From Brassica napus (lineage: Eukaryota > Streptophyta > Magnoliopsida > Brassicales > Brassicaceae), in NCBI RefSeq assembly GCF_020379485.1, contig NC_063436.1, positions 11,673,389-11,737,388 of the forward strand: 64,000 bases of DNA, in the 5' to 3' direction. This document shows positions 37,230 to 48,945 of the stretch, one piece after another (position 1 is the stretch's first letter; each line of letters begins with the position of its first letter). The translations under genes and the position numbers were made by a program. The notes below the pieces were generated by a model. That model ran no database searches. It was given only the letters and a program-made list of their open reading frames with translations, and had not been told where the DNA came from.

Positions 37230-38006
37230 GCAATATAAACACAACTCGAAAAAGATGGTATAAAATTAACCGGTGTTACTGTGATAAAAATGTGATATAC
37301 AATTAATTAGTCAATTACCATTGTCATCCACATTATTTTCTAATTACGTTTGGAAAGGCACGTAATAAAGCGCATACAATGATGCAAAGTTTAATGCTGC
37401 AAACAAAACGACTTAACGCAGCAGTCCGGCATAACGCAGCAGTCGCGGTGGTTACGGTTTTAAGCCTAGTTAACCGATTTCTATAACTGATACAACAGTT
37501 TAATATTGGTACATTTGCGTATATTTATGACTGGTTAACTATCAAATACAAACGGTTAAATAATAAATTAACAATATTAACACTTTATATAATTATAAAA
37601 TATTAAAAATCATATTATTATAAATAAATATAAAAATATATAAAATCATAGTATTAAATTTTTAAAATTTTGGGGATTTCTATATGTGTATGTATATATT
37701 TGGGTATATATATATATATTAATGTCTAAACACTATAGCATATATTAATGTCTAAACACTATAGCATATATTTTTGTTTTAAATTTTAATATAAAACTAA
37801 AATATAATAAATATATATACTAGTATTTTATTCAGTTTTAAATAAATAATAAAATATTTATTTTTATATTTATATAGTTTTTTAAAATTATTTTTATTTA
37901 TCTTACAACAACCCCTTGTTATTGTAACCACCTTTGAATTCTCAGAGGTTCTCAGTATTTTTTGTGATTGTTATAAAATGCCAATAAATGCAGTGTTTGC
38001 GGATTA

Positions 38007-39096
38007 TAAGAGTATCTCCAAAAGACACTTTATAACTTCAAATATGAAGTTTTTTACTCTCCAAAAAAAACTTCAAAACTTCAAGTTTTGAGGAGTGAAA
38101 CTCTCTCTATATTTGAAGTTTCACTACTCAAAACTTCAAATTTGAAGTTTCATATTTTTATTTGCATTTTGGTCCCTACAATCACACATCATCTTTATGA
38201 TTCATAAATATTTTCTCGTTTATTGTTTTAATTCTTAAAAAATTATATCTCATAAATATTTAAATTTTGTTTACAGATTTTAAATTTTACACATAAAATT
38301 AAATAAAACTTTAAAATAAGATTTAAAATATTTTAAGCTAGATTTAGACAACGATAATATAAAAAAAAAACTTAACAAAAATATTTTAAAAAATTACATG
38401 AAGACATAACTATTACACAGATTTAAATATTACAACAACACTAACAGTTAGGTAAATTTGATCTGGAACCTTCAAATTTTTAAATATTGTCCAAATTTTT
38501 TTGTGTAACTGAAGATGGTTTTTGTTGTTGTTTTTGATGTCTTTTTCGTACAATTATTTCTTGTTCATATCGAATATATTCACGAGAATTAATATCATCG
38601 AAAAGAAATTATTCTTTTAGCAATATTTTATGTTTCTCTTTTACTTTGTTGTTCCGATCTAATATATTTACATGTATCAATATTACCCGATTTCAACAAA
38701 TTTTAGCTCGTAATCTAAAAAGTAAAAATGAGAAGAGCCATTTTTACTTTGAAATGCACTAATAGATCATATATGCATTACGAAAATTATTTTATGAAAT
38801 AATATGGTATTTTGTTTGACGTTTAATATTAATTAAGTTATTTTTATTTAATTTTTTTATATTTAATAGAATATTTTATTAATTAATATTGTTGTAATAT
38901 TTTTATATATATGTTAGTTATTTACAAAAATTTTATGAATTCAAATTAGTTATGACAAGTATAAAGATCATATTATAAAATATAAATAATTTCGAAATTA
39001 AATTTGAAATTTTACTTTTGGAGAAGAACACTTTTAAACTTCAAATATAGAGTTTTGGAAATTTCAAGCTAAAGTTCTTTTTTAGAGATGCTCTAA
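38007..39096 (-). mobile_element. Degenerate PIF/Harbinger-like element, TAA target
   Basis: A 1084-bp unit (38010-39093) begins GAGTATCTCCAAAAG and ends, in reverse complement, GAGCATCTCTAAAAAAG; both ends are flanked by TAA, the target of PIF/Harbinger elements. Subterminal sequence has many inverted copies of the word cttcaaattttgaagtt. On the minus strand about 38480-38640 a decayed frame contains DINSREYIRYEQEIIVRKR and a QKQQQKPSS run, resembling the C-terminus of the Myb-like or 'NAM-associated' ORF1 of such elements. No transposase catalytic region remains. Confidence 0.6.
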
Positions 39097-39863
39097 GACA
39101 AAACCAGTTAACCCCTTCGGTTGTTTATTACAAAGTTATGTAAAAATGATTTTGTTTACTGCAAAACCAGTCAACCCCTTGGGTTGTTTACTACAGAGTT
39201 ATGTAAAAATGATTTTGTTTTACAATCTATTTACTTTTTTGGAATTAATAACTTGAAAAAGAAAAACAAACCTTTTGTACAAAGTATAACAAATAGTCGC
39301 CACTACTCCAAAGCTACTGAAATAATACTACTCGTAAGTAAGTGAGCTTTTCTCCGATTTTTTTCTGTTTTCGAAAAGGAAATACATGCGTTGGTTGAGG
39401 TTTTGTTAAGAGCCAAGATTAAAATAATATTACACATATCGATATAATAAATTTCCGGACAATTCAACTATCTCTAGCCATCTTTTTTTTTTTTGTTATT
39501 CGTGTATGCATAACAAAGAGAAAGCGTGTACAATATCTTATTATTAGTGCTGGCTTTCTTTACCTTTCTTGCTTTTCATTGACAAATGTTGGGATAGGTC
39601 GATAGAATCTAAATTTTATATCATAAATATTTAAGATTTTTGTCAGTTAGGTGGGTAGTTTAATGTCATTGGATCGTCATTAATCGCCAGAGTCTAGTAT
39701 ATAACGTTTCGTTAAATTTTATCAGTTAGATCGATCTTTACTAGATGTACACACAAAGGGTACATTGTGTATGATCATATTTAATGGTAATACTTGGAAA
39801 TATGGTGATGTGAGTGGAAGTATAGGTGGTGGTTCAAAAAAAAAAGAGTAGATGTATAGAGAT
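39097..39863. other. AT-rich spacer downstream of the PIF-like element
   Basis: Just after the PIF-like element a short direct repeat (word gttatgtaaaaatgattttgtt at about 39134 and 39199, flanked by accagt-aaccccttgggttgttta-type words) is seen. No gene. Confidence 0.45.
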
Positions 39864-39912
39864 AACATAGAAGGCATGAAAAAAAAAAAAAAAAAAAAAC
39901 ATAGAAGGCATG
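39864..39912 (+). mobile_element. Pure poly(A) insertion with exact 15-bp TSD
   Basis: aacatagaaggcatg is present at 39864-39878 and again at 39898-39912, and nothing but 19 consecutive A separates the copies. This is what a target-primed reverse-transcription event leaves if copying stops within the poly(A) tail. It is the cleanest member of a series of such footprints in the window. Confidence 0.65.
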
Positions 39913-40720
39913 TGAGATCGACGTTCACATGCATCAAAGTTAGGATAAGAGAGTAACTAATATAGAAAATGATTTTAACTAATTTGAATAAGATGAAAGA
40001 GACAGGCTATCTTACTTGGGACACTAAATTCAATAATTTCTTTTAGCTTATGAATAAAGGAAAGTAAATTGACCTTTATCTTTTCACCCAACAAAATTGG
40101 CCTTTTCTCGTTTCCATGTCAATATGCTTGAAGCTTTCTTTATCTTTACACAATTATTATACATGATTTGCTTTTTAATTTATTTATTGGAGTAAAACTT
40201 AATCTAATTAAGCCAATATGAGAATGATACACAATACATTATAGTTTTAGATGCAATAGCCTGAGTATGTATCTTAATTGTCGGTTTTTAATTGGAAAAC
40301 TTAAAACAAATGACGTTTTGTATTCATATATTATTCAAACCTGATTTTTTTTATTTACCTACTAAATATTTTGGTATGGTTAAATAATCTTATGCCCCTT
40401 AAAGCTAAATCCTAAATGTGACCGTGAAAAGCGAAACATGTGATTGGTATAGAGATTAACTAAATTGACGAAAACCATACCATATTTTTAAAAAGCAAAG
40501 CTTACATAAAGTAAGTATATTTGTTGCATCGGATACCTAAAACATTTACTAATACCCGAATGTTCTCAAATAAATTATTAATTCAAATACACAATTTAAA
40601 ACAACACGCACACGGTATTACCATTATATAAAGCAAATTAAGTCACTAAAGCCATAAATCTTCCTCTCTCTCGTCAGAACTATTTAACTCCCTTCCCTTT
40701 CTACGTTTTTCTTCTGATAG
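39913..40720. other. Upstream region of SMR10
   Basis: AT-rich DNA without gene content; the 60 bp before the SMR10 start are CT-rich (40655-40715), typical of a plant 5' leader. Confidence 0.45.
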
Positions 40721-41143
40721 ATGGGTTTCTCGGACGCTGGAATTTGTCACTCCGATCAAAACAATCTCGGCGAAACCGAAATAGGGCTCCTTCGTGTACC
40801 CTCTATAGGGTTTTCAGACCGAAGCGTTCAAGTATTCTGTCCAGATCAAGATCTTGAAACCAAAGTCCGAGAACTAACTAATTGCTCACCTGAAGGAGTA
40901 AAGAATGAGGAAGAAGAAGAATTATGTAAGACTCCAACACGCCTGGACCAGATTCTCCCAAATATTCCAAATATTTGTCCGCCGGCGCCGAGGAAGCCTA
41001 AGGGAATCCAGTCAAGAAGCTTGAAGGTTCGAGATTCTTATAAAAGCAGGAGAATGATCATTCTGAATGTTTCTAGAGAGATTGATTGTATGTTTCATTC
41101 AGCATCTCTCGGTAACAAAATTAAGAAAGCCAGACATATTTGA
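40721..41143 (+). CDS. SMR10: SIAMESE-related CDK inhibitor
   Basis: Single-exon 140-residue protein. Members of the SIM/SMR family bind cyclin-CDK complexes and promote the switch from mitosis to endoreduplication, often under developmental or stress control, acting in the nucleus. The two family signatures are clear: ELCKTPTRLDQILP (68-80) and CPPAPRKPKG (86-95), followed by a basic stretch and the C-terminal IILNVSREIDCMFHS block (113-127) that resembles the conserved REEVDxFF-like end. An acidic cluster (NEEEEE, 62-67) precedes motif A. Position between the APK1B and XBAT31 orthologues matches At2g28870, named SMR10. No alternative upstream ATG in frame. Intact. Confidence 0.88.
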   Translation: MGFSDAGICHSDQNNLGETEIGLLRVPSIGFSDRSVQVFCPDQDLETKVRELTNCSPEGVKNEEEEELCKTPTRLDQILPNIPNICPPAPRKPKGIQSRSLKVRDSYKSRRMIILNVSREIDCMFHSASLGNKIKKARHI

Positions 41144-41307
41144 TGTTACATATGTATATGCATAACGTAGCTACATATAATTAACCAAATTGTAATAAAC
41201 TACGTGTTATGTAATATTGTGAGATGCTTCAGTTTTATTTATTTGTTAAAAATATTGTTTTTCTGTTGGTAGTTTTTTTTTTGTCCGTGAAGGCGTAAAG
41301 TATTTAA

Positions 41308-41710
41308 AGCATCTCCAAAAGAAATTATATAGTTTCAAATATATAGTTTTTTGCTTTCCAATAATTTGAAGTTTTATCTTTTTATTTGCATTTTGATTTT
41401 TATAATTAATTACACAACACATTTATGATTTTTAAGTATTTTCTCATTTATTGTTTTAATCCTTAAAAGTCTTATATGTCATATATATTTCAAGTTTATT
41501 TTTATAAATTCAATTTTTGCACATAAATTAAATAGAAATTTTAAAATAAGATTTATAATATTTTAAAACATGAATTAGACAACAAGAATATTACAAAAGA
41601 AACTTAATTAAAAAAAAACTTTTTTAAAATATACATGAGAAATAATTATTACATAAATTTAAATATTACAACAACACTAATAACATTGGTAAATTTTCTC
41701 TCGAATAAAT
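41308..41710 (-). mobile_element. Truncated second copy of the PIF-like element
   Basis: From aaagcatctccaaaag onward this segment parallels 38010-38460 word by word: tttttatttgcattttg, ttttctcatttattgtttta, aattttaaaataagattta and attacaacaacactaa appear in the same order. The left terminus is present, but the right half with the second inverted repeat is missing. Divergence is higher than between recent copies. Confidence 0.7.
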
Positions 41711-42419
41711 AGTTATTACATAAATTTAAATATTTTGACCTTTTTTGTTACATATAAAGTGTTATTTTAGAATTTCAGTGTAACTTATATTTACTTTCAG
41801 TTTAATATTAATTGCAAAATACATTGATCTTCTAATAATTTTGTTTATTTCAAATACTATTGGTTAAATAGGTGTAACTAATAAGAACATAAATATATTT
41901 CAATCATTTTTAATTTATATCAAAAAGTTAAAGAAACGTTTTTTTGTGAAAGTAGGAAGTATATTCAATTAAAATTAAACCAAAACAGCTAGTTGGTTTT
42001 GTAAATTGATATAGCATAAAAATAATAAACAAAAATTTAAATGAAACGTTTGGTTTAAGATAATTGGAATAAACCTTGAGATCGTAAACCAAATATATTA
42101 TTCAGGAAATGTTATAATACCAGTTTCAAACTCAGACTTAGAATCAATCCACCCTCGTGGGATTGATAAATTTATCTTGAAACCTAAGAATATGTTTATG
42201 TTCGTGGTTCATGATTAGCTTTAGCAGATAAGTTTTGTTAGCTAAGGATAAATCGTCCATTTATGTTCTTTGAGTTAGTCTAAATCAATTTTGATAGAAT
42301 AGAATCATTATGATCTTATATATATTAATCATTACGAAGATTCACATGGTCAATATTATAATCTGAAACATCGTCAACGGCATGTGCTTCAACTCTTAAC
42401 ATAGAACTTTGCTGTGATC
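41711..42419. other. AT-rich spacer
   Basis: Nothing recognised between the truncated PIF-like copy and the Copia fragment. Confidence 0.4.
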
Positions 42420-43010
42420 GGTGTTGTGGAGACCAGAGTAGGAGATGATTGCAGATTGGCCTCTTGAGGGAAGGTGTTGTGTCTCGGCTCCCAATCTGGT
42501 CAACTATCGTCTTATACTCGTCGGGGTGTTGTGTCTAGGATCTTGTCAATCTGGTCCTCATGATCCATTCGCTTTCCAAGGAGCGCCAGTTGATCAAAAC
42601 GAGTCGTAAACCCCTGAAAGTACTCGTTGATCAACTTGTTACCCTTGGACCAGTCGTCGATCTGTTATCTCAGTTGCTTGAAGTGCCCTCTGCTAGGTTT
42701 AGCGTAGGTGGAGTTGAGCGTTGTCCAGAAACCAGAAGGAACTATGAAGAAAAAGAAGGAAAAATTTTGAAAATTTTGGATGGCGGTTTCTTAGGTTTAG
42801 TGCAGGCTCTGATACCATATAAGATATTGAGCTGAATTTTATTAACAATATAGAAGAGTATTTATACATCGTAGACACTAGAGTATTTACTGTATAATAA
42901 CATATTTACACAATGTTATCTATATTACCCTTATATAAGACACAGTGAATATTAGTTATATAGATATGTGTACCTAATCCCGCATTCGATAACTCCATAT
43001 TAACAATTGG
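42420..43010 (-). mobile_element. Copia retrotransposon fragment: LTR, PBS and gag piece
   Basis: On the minus strand an LTR-like region (about 43005-42812, starting TGTTAATATGGAG) is followed by the primer-binding site TATGGTATCAGAGCCTGC (about 42816-42799), which complements initiator Met-tRNA. Downstream comes a Copia Gag (UBN2-type) fragment: NSTYAKPSRGHFKQLR, stop, QIDDWSKGNKLINEYFQGF, TTRFDQLALLGKRMDHEDQ, then DEYKTIVDQIG in another frame. One in-frame TAA and at least one frameshift are visible, and pol and the second LTR are absent. It is an inactive fragment. The plus-strand 92-codon open frame over it is a shadow. Confidence 0.75.
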
Positions 43011-43570
43011 AAGAGGCGGGTATTACAATTTTTATCCATATATCTTTCACTTTTTTTTGCTTCCTTCTCAAACACGTTTTTGGTATAAAAGTGAAAAGTA
43101 AGAAATCTAGCACTTATTTTCTTCGTTTGTCTAATTTTATACTATCATGATAATCACTAGTTTACTTTTCCGATCCTTAAAGTCGACTAACAAAAAATAT
43201 CCTACCGACTACATCAGTCTTTGCCTACTACGACTCTATAACGAGTCTTGACGTATAAAATAATCAGTCCACGAACGAGAAAACAACAAGTGATCATGTA
43301 GTATGTACTAGTTGTAACAATATGACTAATCTTAAAAAAATACTGATATTTTATTTAATAAGAGCCAAATATTTCAAAATTTTGGAGACACACAAGTTGA
43401 GAGATAAAGAAAGTGATTGGATCATGTAGGGTCAACGATCCTCAAAACACCACCCAAAGACTCTTTCCATCTCTTTCTCCGTTGGCAACTTACCAGCCAT
43501 TCACATGTGATTTGTTCCCATCTAATTTCGACGACTTTAATTATAAAGTGAAAATAAGCATAGACTTCTC
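43011..43570. other. Spacer between Copia fragment and foldback element
   Basis: No recognisable gene or repeat. Confidence 0.4.
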
Positions 43571-44406
43571 TAGGGAATACATTTCTCTAAACAAAACTTA
43601 AGTTCCCCTCGGATAAACCTTTAAATCCACTCCCTAGAATAAACATTTAAATTCGTCTCACCTATGATCAATCAAAATGTCACATAAATTATAAAATAAA
43701 AAATATTAAATAAAAAATAACAGAAAAAAAGAATGACGTTAGCCACCAGTTAAACCCTAAATCTAGATCTTAAATCCTAAACCTAAACTATAAACCCTAA
43801 ACTCAAACCTTATACCCTAAACCCAAATCATACACTATAAACCCAAATTCTATACCTAAAACCAAAATCCTAAACCATAAACCCAAAACGTAAACTCAAA
43901 GTCAAAACCGTACATCCTAAACCCTAGACCTTAAATCCAAACCGTAAACCCTAAACATTACCCAAACCTAGACGCTATAAGGCTTGGGTTTAAGGTTTAT
44001 AGTTTGGGTTTATGGTTTAAGATTTGGATTTAGAGTATAGGGTTTAGGGTTTAAGATTTGGATTAAGAGTTTAAAATTTGGATTTAGAGTATACGGTTTG
44101 GGATTAGGTCTAGGATTTGGGTTTAGGATATATGGTTTGAGTTTAGGGTATAGGGTTTGAGTTTGGTCTAGCGTTTGGGTCTTGAATTTAGGGTCTAGAG
44201 TTTATGATTTAAAATTTAAGGTTTAGGATTTGTCGGCGTTAGCATCGTTAAAATTAGCATAATTTTTTTTCAACTATTCTTTTCTAATTTAATATTTTTT
44301 ATTTAATAACCTACGTGGTACTTTGATTGGTCCTAGAAAAAGAAGTGAATTTAAAGATTCAACATAGGGAATGAACCTAAGTTTTGTTCGATTTCTCTTA
44401 TCCCCT
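43571..44406. repeat. Foldback element of opposed telomere-like repeats
   Basis: An inverted-repeat unit of about 836 bp. The ends match in inverted orientation: ctaggga, then caaaacttaagttc on the left and, reverse-complemented, ctagggg, caaaacttaggttc on the right; further in, both arms share tttaaatt-ca, gatcaatcaaa/gaccaatcaaa and aaataaaaaatattaaat. The inner 480 bp are degenerate telomere-type heptamers: CCCTAAA-like words from about 43755 to 43975, then TTTAGGG-like words from about 43980 to 44230, head to head. No clear target duplication was found, so the superfamily is open (a MULE-like foldback MITE is likely). Confidence 0.7.
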
Positions 44407-44651
44407 AGTTTTAAATATGTTTATATATATTAATATAAATTTAATATATTTTTTATTTATTTTATTTATAATACGTTAAAATGGTAAAAATTAGTTTGTT
44501 AATTAACCTAATGATCTGATAAACTTTAAACAATTTAGTCATTTAACTACCGACACTTTTTTATTTGATTAGTATTATTTTAGCTGTGTGTTTGTTAATG
44601 CAAATTTATAATTTAATTTTGATCATATATATATATATATATACCAAAATT

Positions 44652-44970
44652 ATTTGTAAATACTATATGGATTTCTAAATCAATTAAGAGGTGTTATTGG
44701 TTTATGTATTTTAAATGATTTAGAAATCCATATAGTATTTGCAAGTCCAAGTAAAATATACAGATTTTCAAATCTAACCTACAAATTTTATTTAGTTTAC
44801 AAATTCAGAGGTTTACCATTAGATTTGGATCTTTATATTTTTAATAAAAAAAATTATACAAATTCATTCAAATCTATAAGAAAATTTAGTTCATCAATAA
44901 ATTTGTATGATTGAATAACACCTAATTTAAATTAGGTTTAGAATTTATAAATTATGAAACCAATAACACA
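44652..44970. repeat. Hairpin-forming MITE-like inverted repeat
   Basis: About 29 bp at 44652-44680 (word actatatggatttctaaatc) recur inverted at 44717-44747 (gatttagaaatccatatagt). In addition GGTGTTATTGGTTT (44693-44706) is matched inverted by AAACCAATAACAC near 44956-44968. The GTGTTATTGGTTT terminus is common in small plant MITEs. No full target duplication was resolved. Confidence 0.55.
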
Positions 44971-45606
44971 TGATTTTGGTATGAGTTTTAAAATTACATA
45001 ACCAGTAAAACTATATTTAGTTTGAATTTTAAAGGTTTCTACACCAAAGTTTGAGTTCGAATCTCAAACTATGAAATTTCTTGCAGATTATAAGAGCGAA
45101 GCTTATCGGAAGTTCCAGAGTATTGTATGTAGAGCCGTTAAAAACAAAAAACTGCCAATAAATACATAAACTCCAATAACATCTAGTTAGTGTATTTCAA
45201 ACAATTTCTCATATATTTTAATTAATGACATTTGAGTCATTAGTTATTACCATTTACCATATTTCAAAATCTTTGACAAAAATAAATATTGAACAGAAAT
45301 TTTACTTTAATTATAATATTGAATTATTAGTCATTAGTTCATTACCATATATAAAAATTGCTAAAAATATAAATTTTTATAAAGAAAATCAAGTGAGAAG
45401 AAGAGAAGATTTATCAAATTACCTTTCATACAATAAAAATGACCAAATAATAACAACAAACAAATTCCTTTTTTGACAAACTGATCAAAGAAACAACAAA
45501 TCATTGCATTACATAATTCAACGTCATTTTTCCTTATTTCAATCTACATAATAAATTTCATCTATCTTTTAAACATTCACCCCTTACTGATATGTGGACC
45601 CGATCC
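44971..45606. other. AT-rich spacer, 3' side of XBAT31
   Basis: No gene recognised; the last 100 bases are the likely XBAT31 3' untranslated region. Confidence 0.4.
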
Positions 45607-47525
45607 TCACAAAATGGGTTTGTTCATCAGCTCGTTGTCGGCTGCGATCCTTCCCGAGCTACGGCCGGTTATCCTTCCGAAGGATCCAATGCTTGAAAGA
45701 CCCATGAAACTGCTGCTTTCTTCGCCAAGGTTTATCGATCTTCTATGCTTTCTGAGTTTTGAGGAGTTTACATCACCTGCCTCACGATCAACAACTTCAT
45801 ATTGGCTCTTGCTCTTGTCGTTGTTGTTGTTCTGGGCGACGACTAACCGTACGATGACACTTCTACAGAACGGGCACACCGGTGGTGTCACGGTTGAGGT
45901 CGTTGGGTTAGGTTTGTTGTGACAGCACAGTGCAAGTGTGCATTGCGCACACATTTGGTGACCACAGTCTTTGACTTCAATAGTGCATACTTGCTCAAAG
46001 CAAATGCAACAGAGTTCCGAGTCACTCATCTGTTAACAACGTATTATACCGCGTTATTAGAACAATTTACATATTATCAAACAGACAATTGAAGAAGCCT
46101 TATGTCAACTAAGCGGGTGTGACAGTACCTCAGACATGTTATCATCCGAGGCGGTGTCAGAGAAAGATGGTGATGGTAAGGAGTAAGCAGTTCCTTTGAG
46201 AATGGTTTCCTCTCTCTCTCTGTTAGCATCCATCAGTGCCTGTTCTAAGAGCAGTTTTGCCTCCTCATTAAGCTCGCTGATGAACTTTAACGGAGATGGC
46301 CAGACCAGTGGCTCTGCAGAAGACGGGTTAAGCAACGCTCCACATGCTCCGTGCTTGTGTTTCATGGCAACAACATAGGGTATCCTCCTGAAAAAAAAAT
46401 GATTTCAAGATTCAATGACTTTTAATAAAGCTTAGGAAAGTGGCAAAAGAGAATGTTTATATATACCCAGAAGCGTCTCTTTGAAGACGGTCAGCACCCC
46501 AAGCAAGCAATTTTCTGACACAATCGATAGACCCGCTTCTTGCTGCCAAATGAAGAGGTGTGCTCCCTGGAGACCTGTTTCAACAAAGCTTGGAGGATTA
46601 GTCCCAAAAACACTGAAACTTCTAACAAATGTTTGATTTCGAATGAAATGATTGTATTACCCGTATAGGCTAGTATTAGCACAAACAAGAGAACCACTAT
46701 CCAAGAGAACATTCACACATTCAGGCCGTCTTTGCCTGGCAGCTAGATGCAACGGTGTCGCTCCTTTGTCATCTCTAATATTCACAAAGCGCGCATATCC
46801 CCTGAACAAACACAAATCTCAAGTGTGAGCTTTTTTGAATCAAGAAAACTGATCAAGATTTGGAAAGAGACCCCACCAATGAACAGCAACGGGACTGGAT
46901 CGAGCAGCAGAGAGAATGGCTTGAACGCAATCAGCGTGTCCATAGTAAGCTGCGTAGTGCAAGCATGTTCTTCTATTGACAGAATCAAACATCAAAACCT
47001 GCAGATTGATTCACAAGAAAGATCTCTCAACAACAAATTTTCAAGAAGGTAGAAGATTAAAGGAAACGTGCTGTGAGCTTACATTAGCTCCAACTTCAGC
47101 GAGCTTCTTCACGGAAGAGATCCTTCCATACATAGCAGCCAGCATTAACGGAGTCTACAAGAATCAAAAGTTTTCAGCAAAATCAAATGCGAATCCGAAG
47201 ATGTTATTTCAAACCTGCTTGTGACGATTCAACACATCTGGATTCTTAAATCGTTCCAGAAGCAAGGTCAAAATCTGCAATAACAGAAAACATCAGAAAT
47301 GCGAGATTCCGGTGAGATTCCGGCGAGATCTCGGAGAAAACTAACCTCGATCTGGCCACTAGCAGCGGCGACGTGAAGAACGGAGTGGCGATCATAAGGA
47401 GTGGTCTGATGCAACAGACTCGGATCCGAAGTCATCACTCGACGCACAGTGACGATGTCGCCGCACTGCACGGAGGCGAATATGCCGTGCTCCGGTCTAG
47501 TTCCACAGCTCATGCTCTGCCCCAT
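45607..47525 (-). CDS. XBAT31: Ankyrin-repeat RING E3 ubiquitin ligase XBAT31
   Basis: Eight exons (47525-47346, 47274-47215, 47154-47083, 46998-46877, 46801-46661, 46574-46467, 46387-46129, 46029-45607) encode 454 residues; the Arabidopsis protein is of nearly the same size. N-terminal ankyrin repeats (SVLHVAAASGQIE, TPLMLAAMYGR, TCLHYAAYYGHADC, TPLHLAARQRRPEC, TPLHLAARSGSIDC; residues about 45-245) bind substrates. A C-terminal C3HC4 RING follows (CCICFEQ, CGHQMCAQC, CPFCRS; residues about 320-370) and recruits the E2 enzyme. In Arabidopsis XBAT31 acts in thermomorphogenic hypocotyl growth. The start MGQSMSCG is chosen because it matches the family and exposes a myristoylatable Gly2, but an in-frame upstream ATG exists at 47675. 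Syntenic with At2g28840. Confidence 0.94.
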
Positions 47526-47886
47526 CTCTAGAGAGATGATGTGGAGGATAGGAGGAATCACGACACCGTCTGCCACCGGTGAAGCGCTCTGCTCAGGCGT
47601 GAGAATAAAGCGCCACGGTGGTTGGGGCGTCTTGGGATTGCAATGGAGAAGAAGAAGAAGAGGGAAGTTTCCCATTTATGTACAAGTTGATAGGCATTGA
47701 GATATTAATTTTTAAAATCTTTTTTTCCTTTTGGAAAGTGATTCTTTTTTGTGAAAAAAAAAAAAAAAAGAGAGAGAGACGGAGACGACGACTCTATTGG
47801 TGTTGGAATTTGAGGATCCCCCAACGGGCAGCATTTTTTATTTGCCCGTGTCAGTTTGATTATAGTTACTCGGGCAGCTTGTCAGA

Positions 47887-48455
47887 TATTTTCTAGGGCA
47901 ATTGTCAATAATAGCACATTTCGAAGTTTATGTCACAAAAATAGCACTAGAAGGAGAAAGTCACAAAAATGACATTCATTAAAGGGTAAAATATCTCTAA
48001 TACCCTTGGTTTAAAATTAAATAAACAAATAAAAATAAATATAAATAAATAAAATAAAAATAAAAAAAATAAAAAAAAAAGAATTTTTTTTTATAGTTTC
48101 AGATTATATTTTTCAGATTCGAAATTTTTATAATTTTTTTTTGAATTTTTTTTTTCGGATTTTTTTTTTTATTTTTTTTTTAGTTTTCTTTTTATAATTT
48201 AAAAATACTTTTTGAAACTGTTTTTAAAATTTTTATTTTTATTTTAGTATTTATTTTTTATAAAATTTTAAACCCTAATTCCAAAACTCCATCCCCTTAA
48301 CTCTAAACCCTAAGGTTTGGATTAATTAACCCAAGGGGTATAAGTGTATATTTACCTCTTTAATGAAATCTATTTTTGTGACTTTGAGCCTTGAGTGCTA
48401 CTTTGGGAACAAAAACTTGGTTTGGTGCTATCTTAATCTTTTTCTCTATTTTCTA
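47887..48455. mobile_element. MULE-type MITE with 9-bp TSD and telomere-like core
   Basis: A 551-bp insertion (47896-48446) is bracketed by the nonamer TATTTTCTA (47887-47895 and 48447-48455), the duplication size of Mutator-like elements. Its ends are imperfect inverted repeats: gggcaattgtcaataatagc on the left and, reverse-complemented, gagaaaaagattaagatagc on the right; both continue into words like agtcacaaaaat and cattaaag-gta. The centre is AT-rich with AAACCCTAA words. No coding capacity. A second copy forms the left edge of the window. Confidence 0.85.
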
Positions 48456-48500
48456 TCCTCTTTTTTTTTAATGACAAAATTTTTTTAATGGATTCTGTTC

Positions 48501-48543
48501 AAATCACAAATGATTTTTTTTGAACAAAAATCACAAATGATTT
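48501..48543 (-). mobile_element. 11-bp micro-insertion between exact 16-bp repeats
   Basis: aaatcacaaatgattt occurs at 48501-48516 and 48528-48543; only tttttgaacaa separates the copies. On the minus strand the insert reads ttgttc followed by A. It lies just beyond the MULE-type MITE. Confidence 0.55.
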
Positions 48544-48616
48544 GTTATTAAGAAAACTAGAAATGTTAATGCACATATCATATACTGAAAAATCATGCTT
48601 CTACCGATTTATATTT

Positions 48617-48945
48617 TTAAATAATTTTAAAGATAACTTTTCTAAAAAGCACAAAATAATTATCATAAAAATAGCACAAAATGAAAAAAAAATCATAGAA
48701 TAGCATTCATTAAAAATTAAAAATAAAACTAAAATACTAGTAAAAATAATACATTTGAAATACATGAATCTTAAAAATAAAAATATTATAATTTACACCC
48801 TAAATTCTTAACAATAACCCATAAACTCCCACTCCTAGAATTTAAGCCTAATTCATAAAAATTTAATTTTAGGAGTAATGTGTGTTTATATTTTTTAATG
48901 AATAATATTTTGTATATTTTTCTTTATATGCTATTCTGAAACAAA
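48617..48945. repeat. Diverged relative of the MULE-type MITE
   Basis: Contains in order the features of the preceding element in decayed form: ataaaaatagcacaaaatg on the left, cattaaaaattaaaa, a telomere-like ccctaaattc segment, and the right-hand taatgtgtgtttatattttt and atgctattctgaaac. Identity is patchy; boundaries are approximate. Confidence 0.45.

Larger units (their letters stand above)
35387..38006. other. Gene-free AT-rich region upstream of APK1B
   Basis: No gene recognised in 2.6 kb. It contains low-grade repeats of tagctaaatagt/gctacaattg type (35830-36060), a tandem pair of the 30-bp unit taatgaataaacattagtat (36488-36556 region), a tandem pair of a 26-bp unit around taatgtctaaacactatagc (about 37718-37769), and two micro-insertions listed separately. 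Confidence 0.5.

Noticed and set aside
42560..42835. Plus-strand 91-codon gene
   Set aside because: The opposite strand encodes a recognisable decayed Copia Gag and a primer-binding site, so the plus frame is fortuitous.
43755..44230. A true chromosome end or a recent telomere fusion
   Set aside because: The heptamers are highly degenerate and sit symmetrically within a larger inverted repeat, which favours a foldback element.
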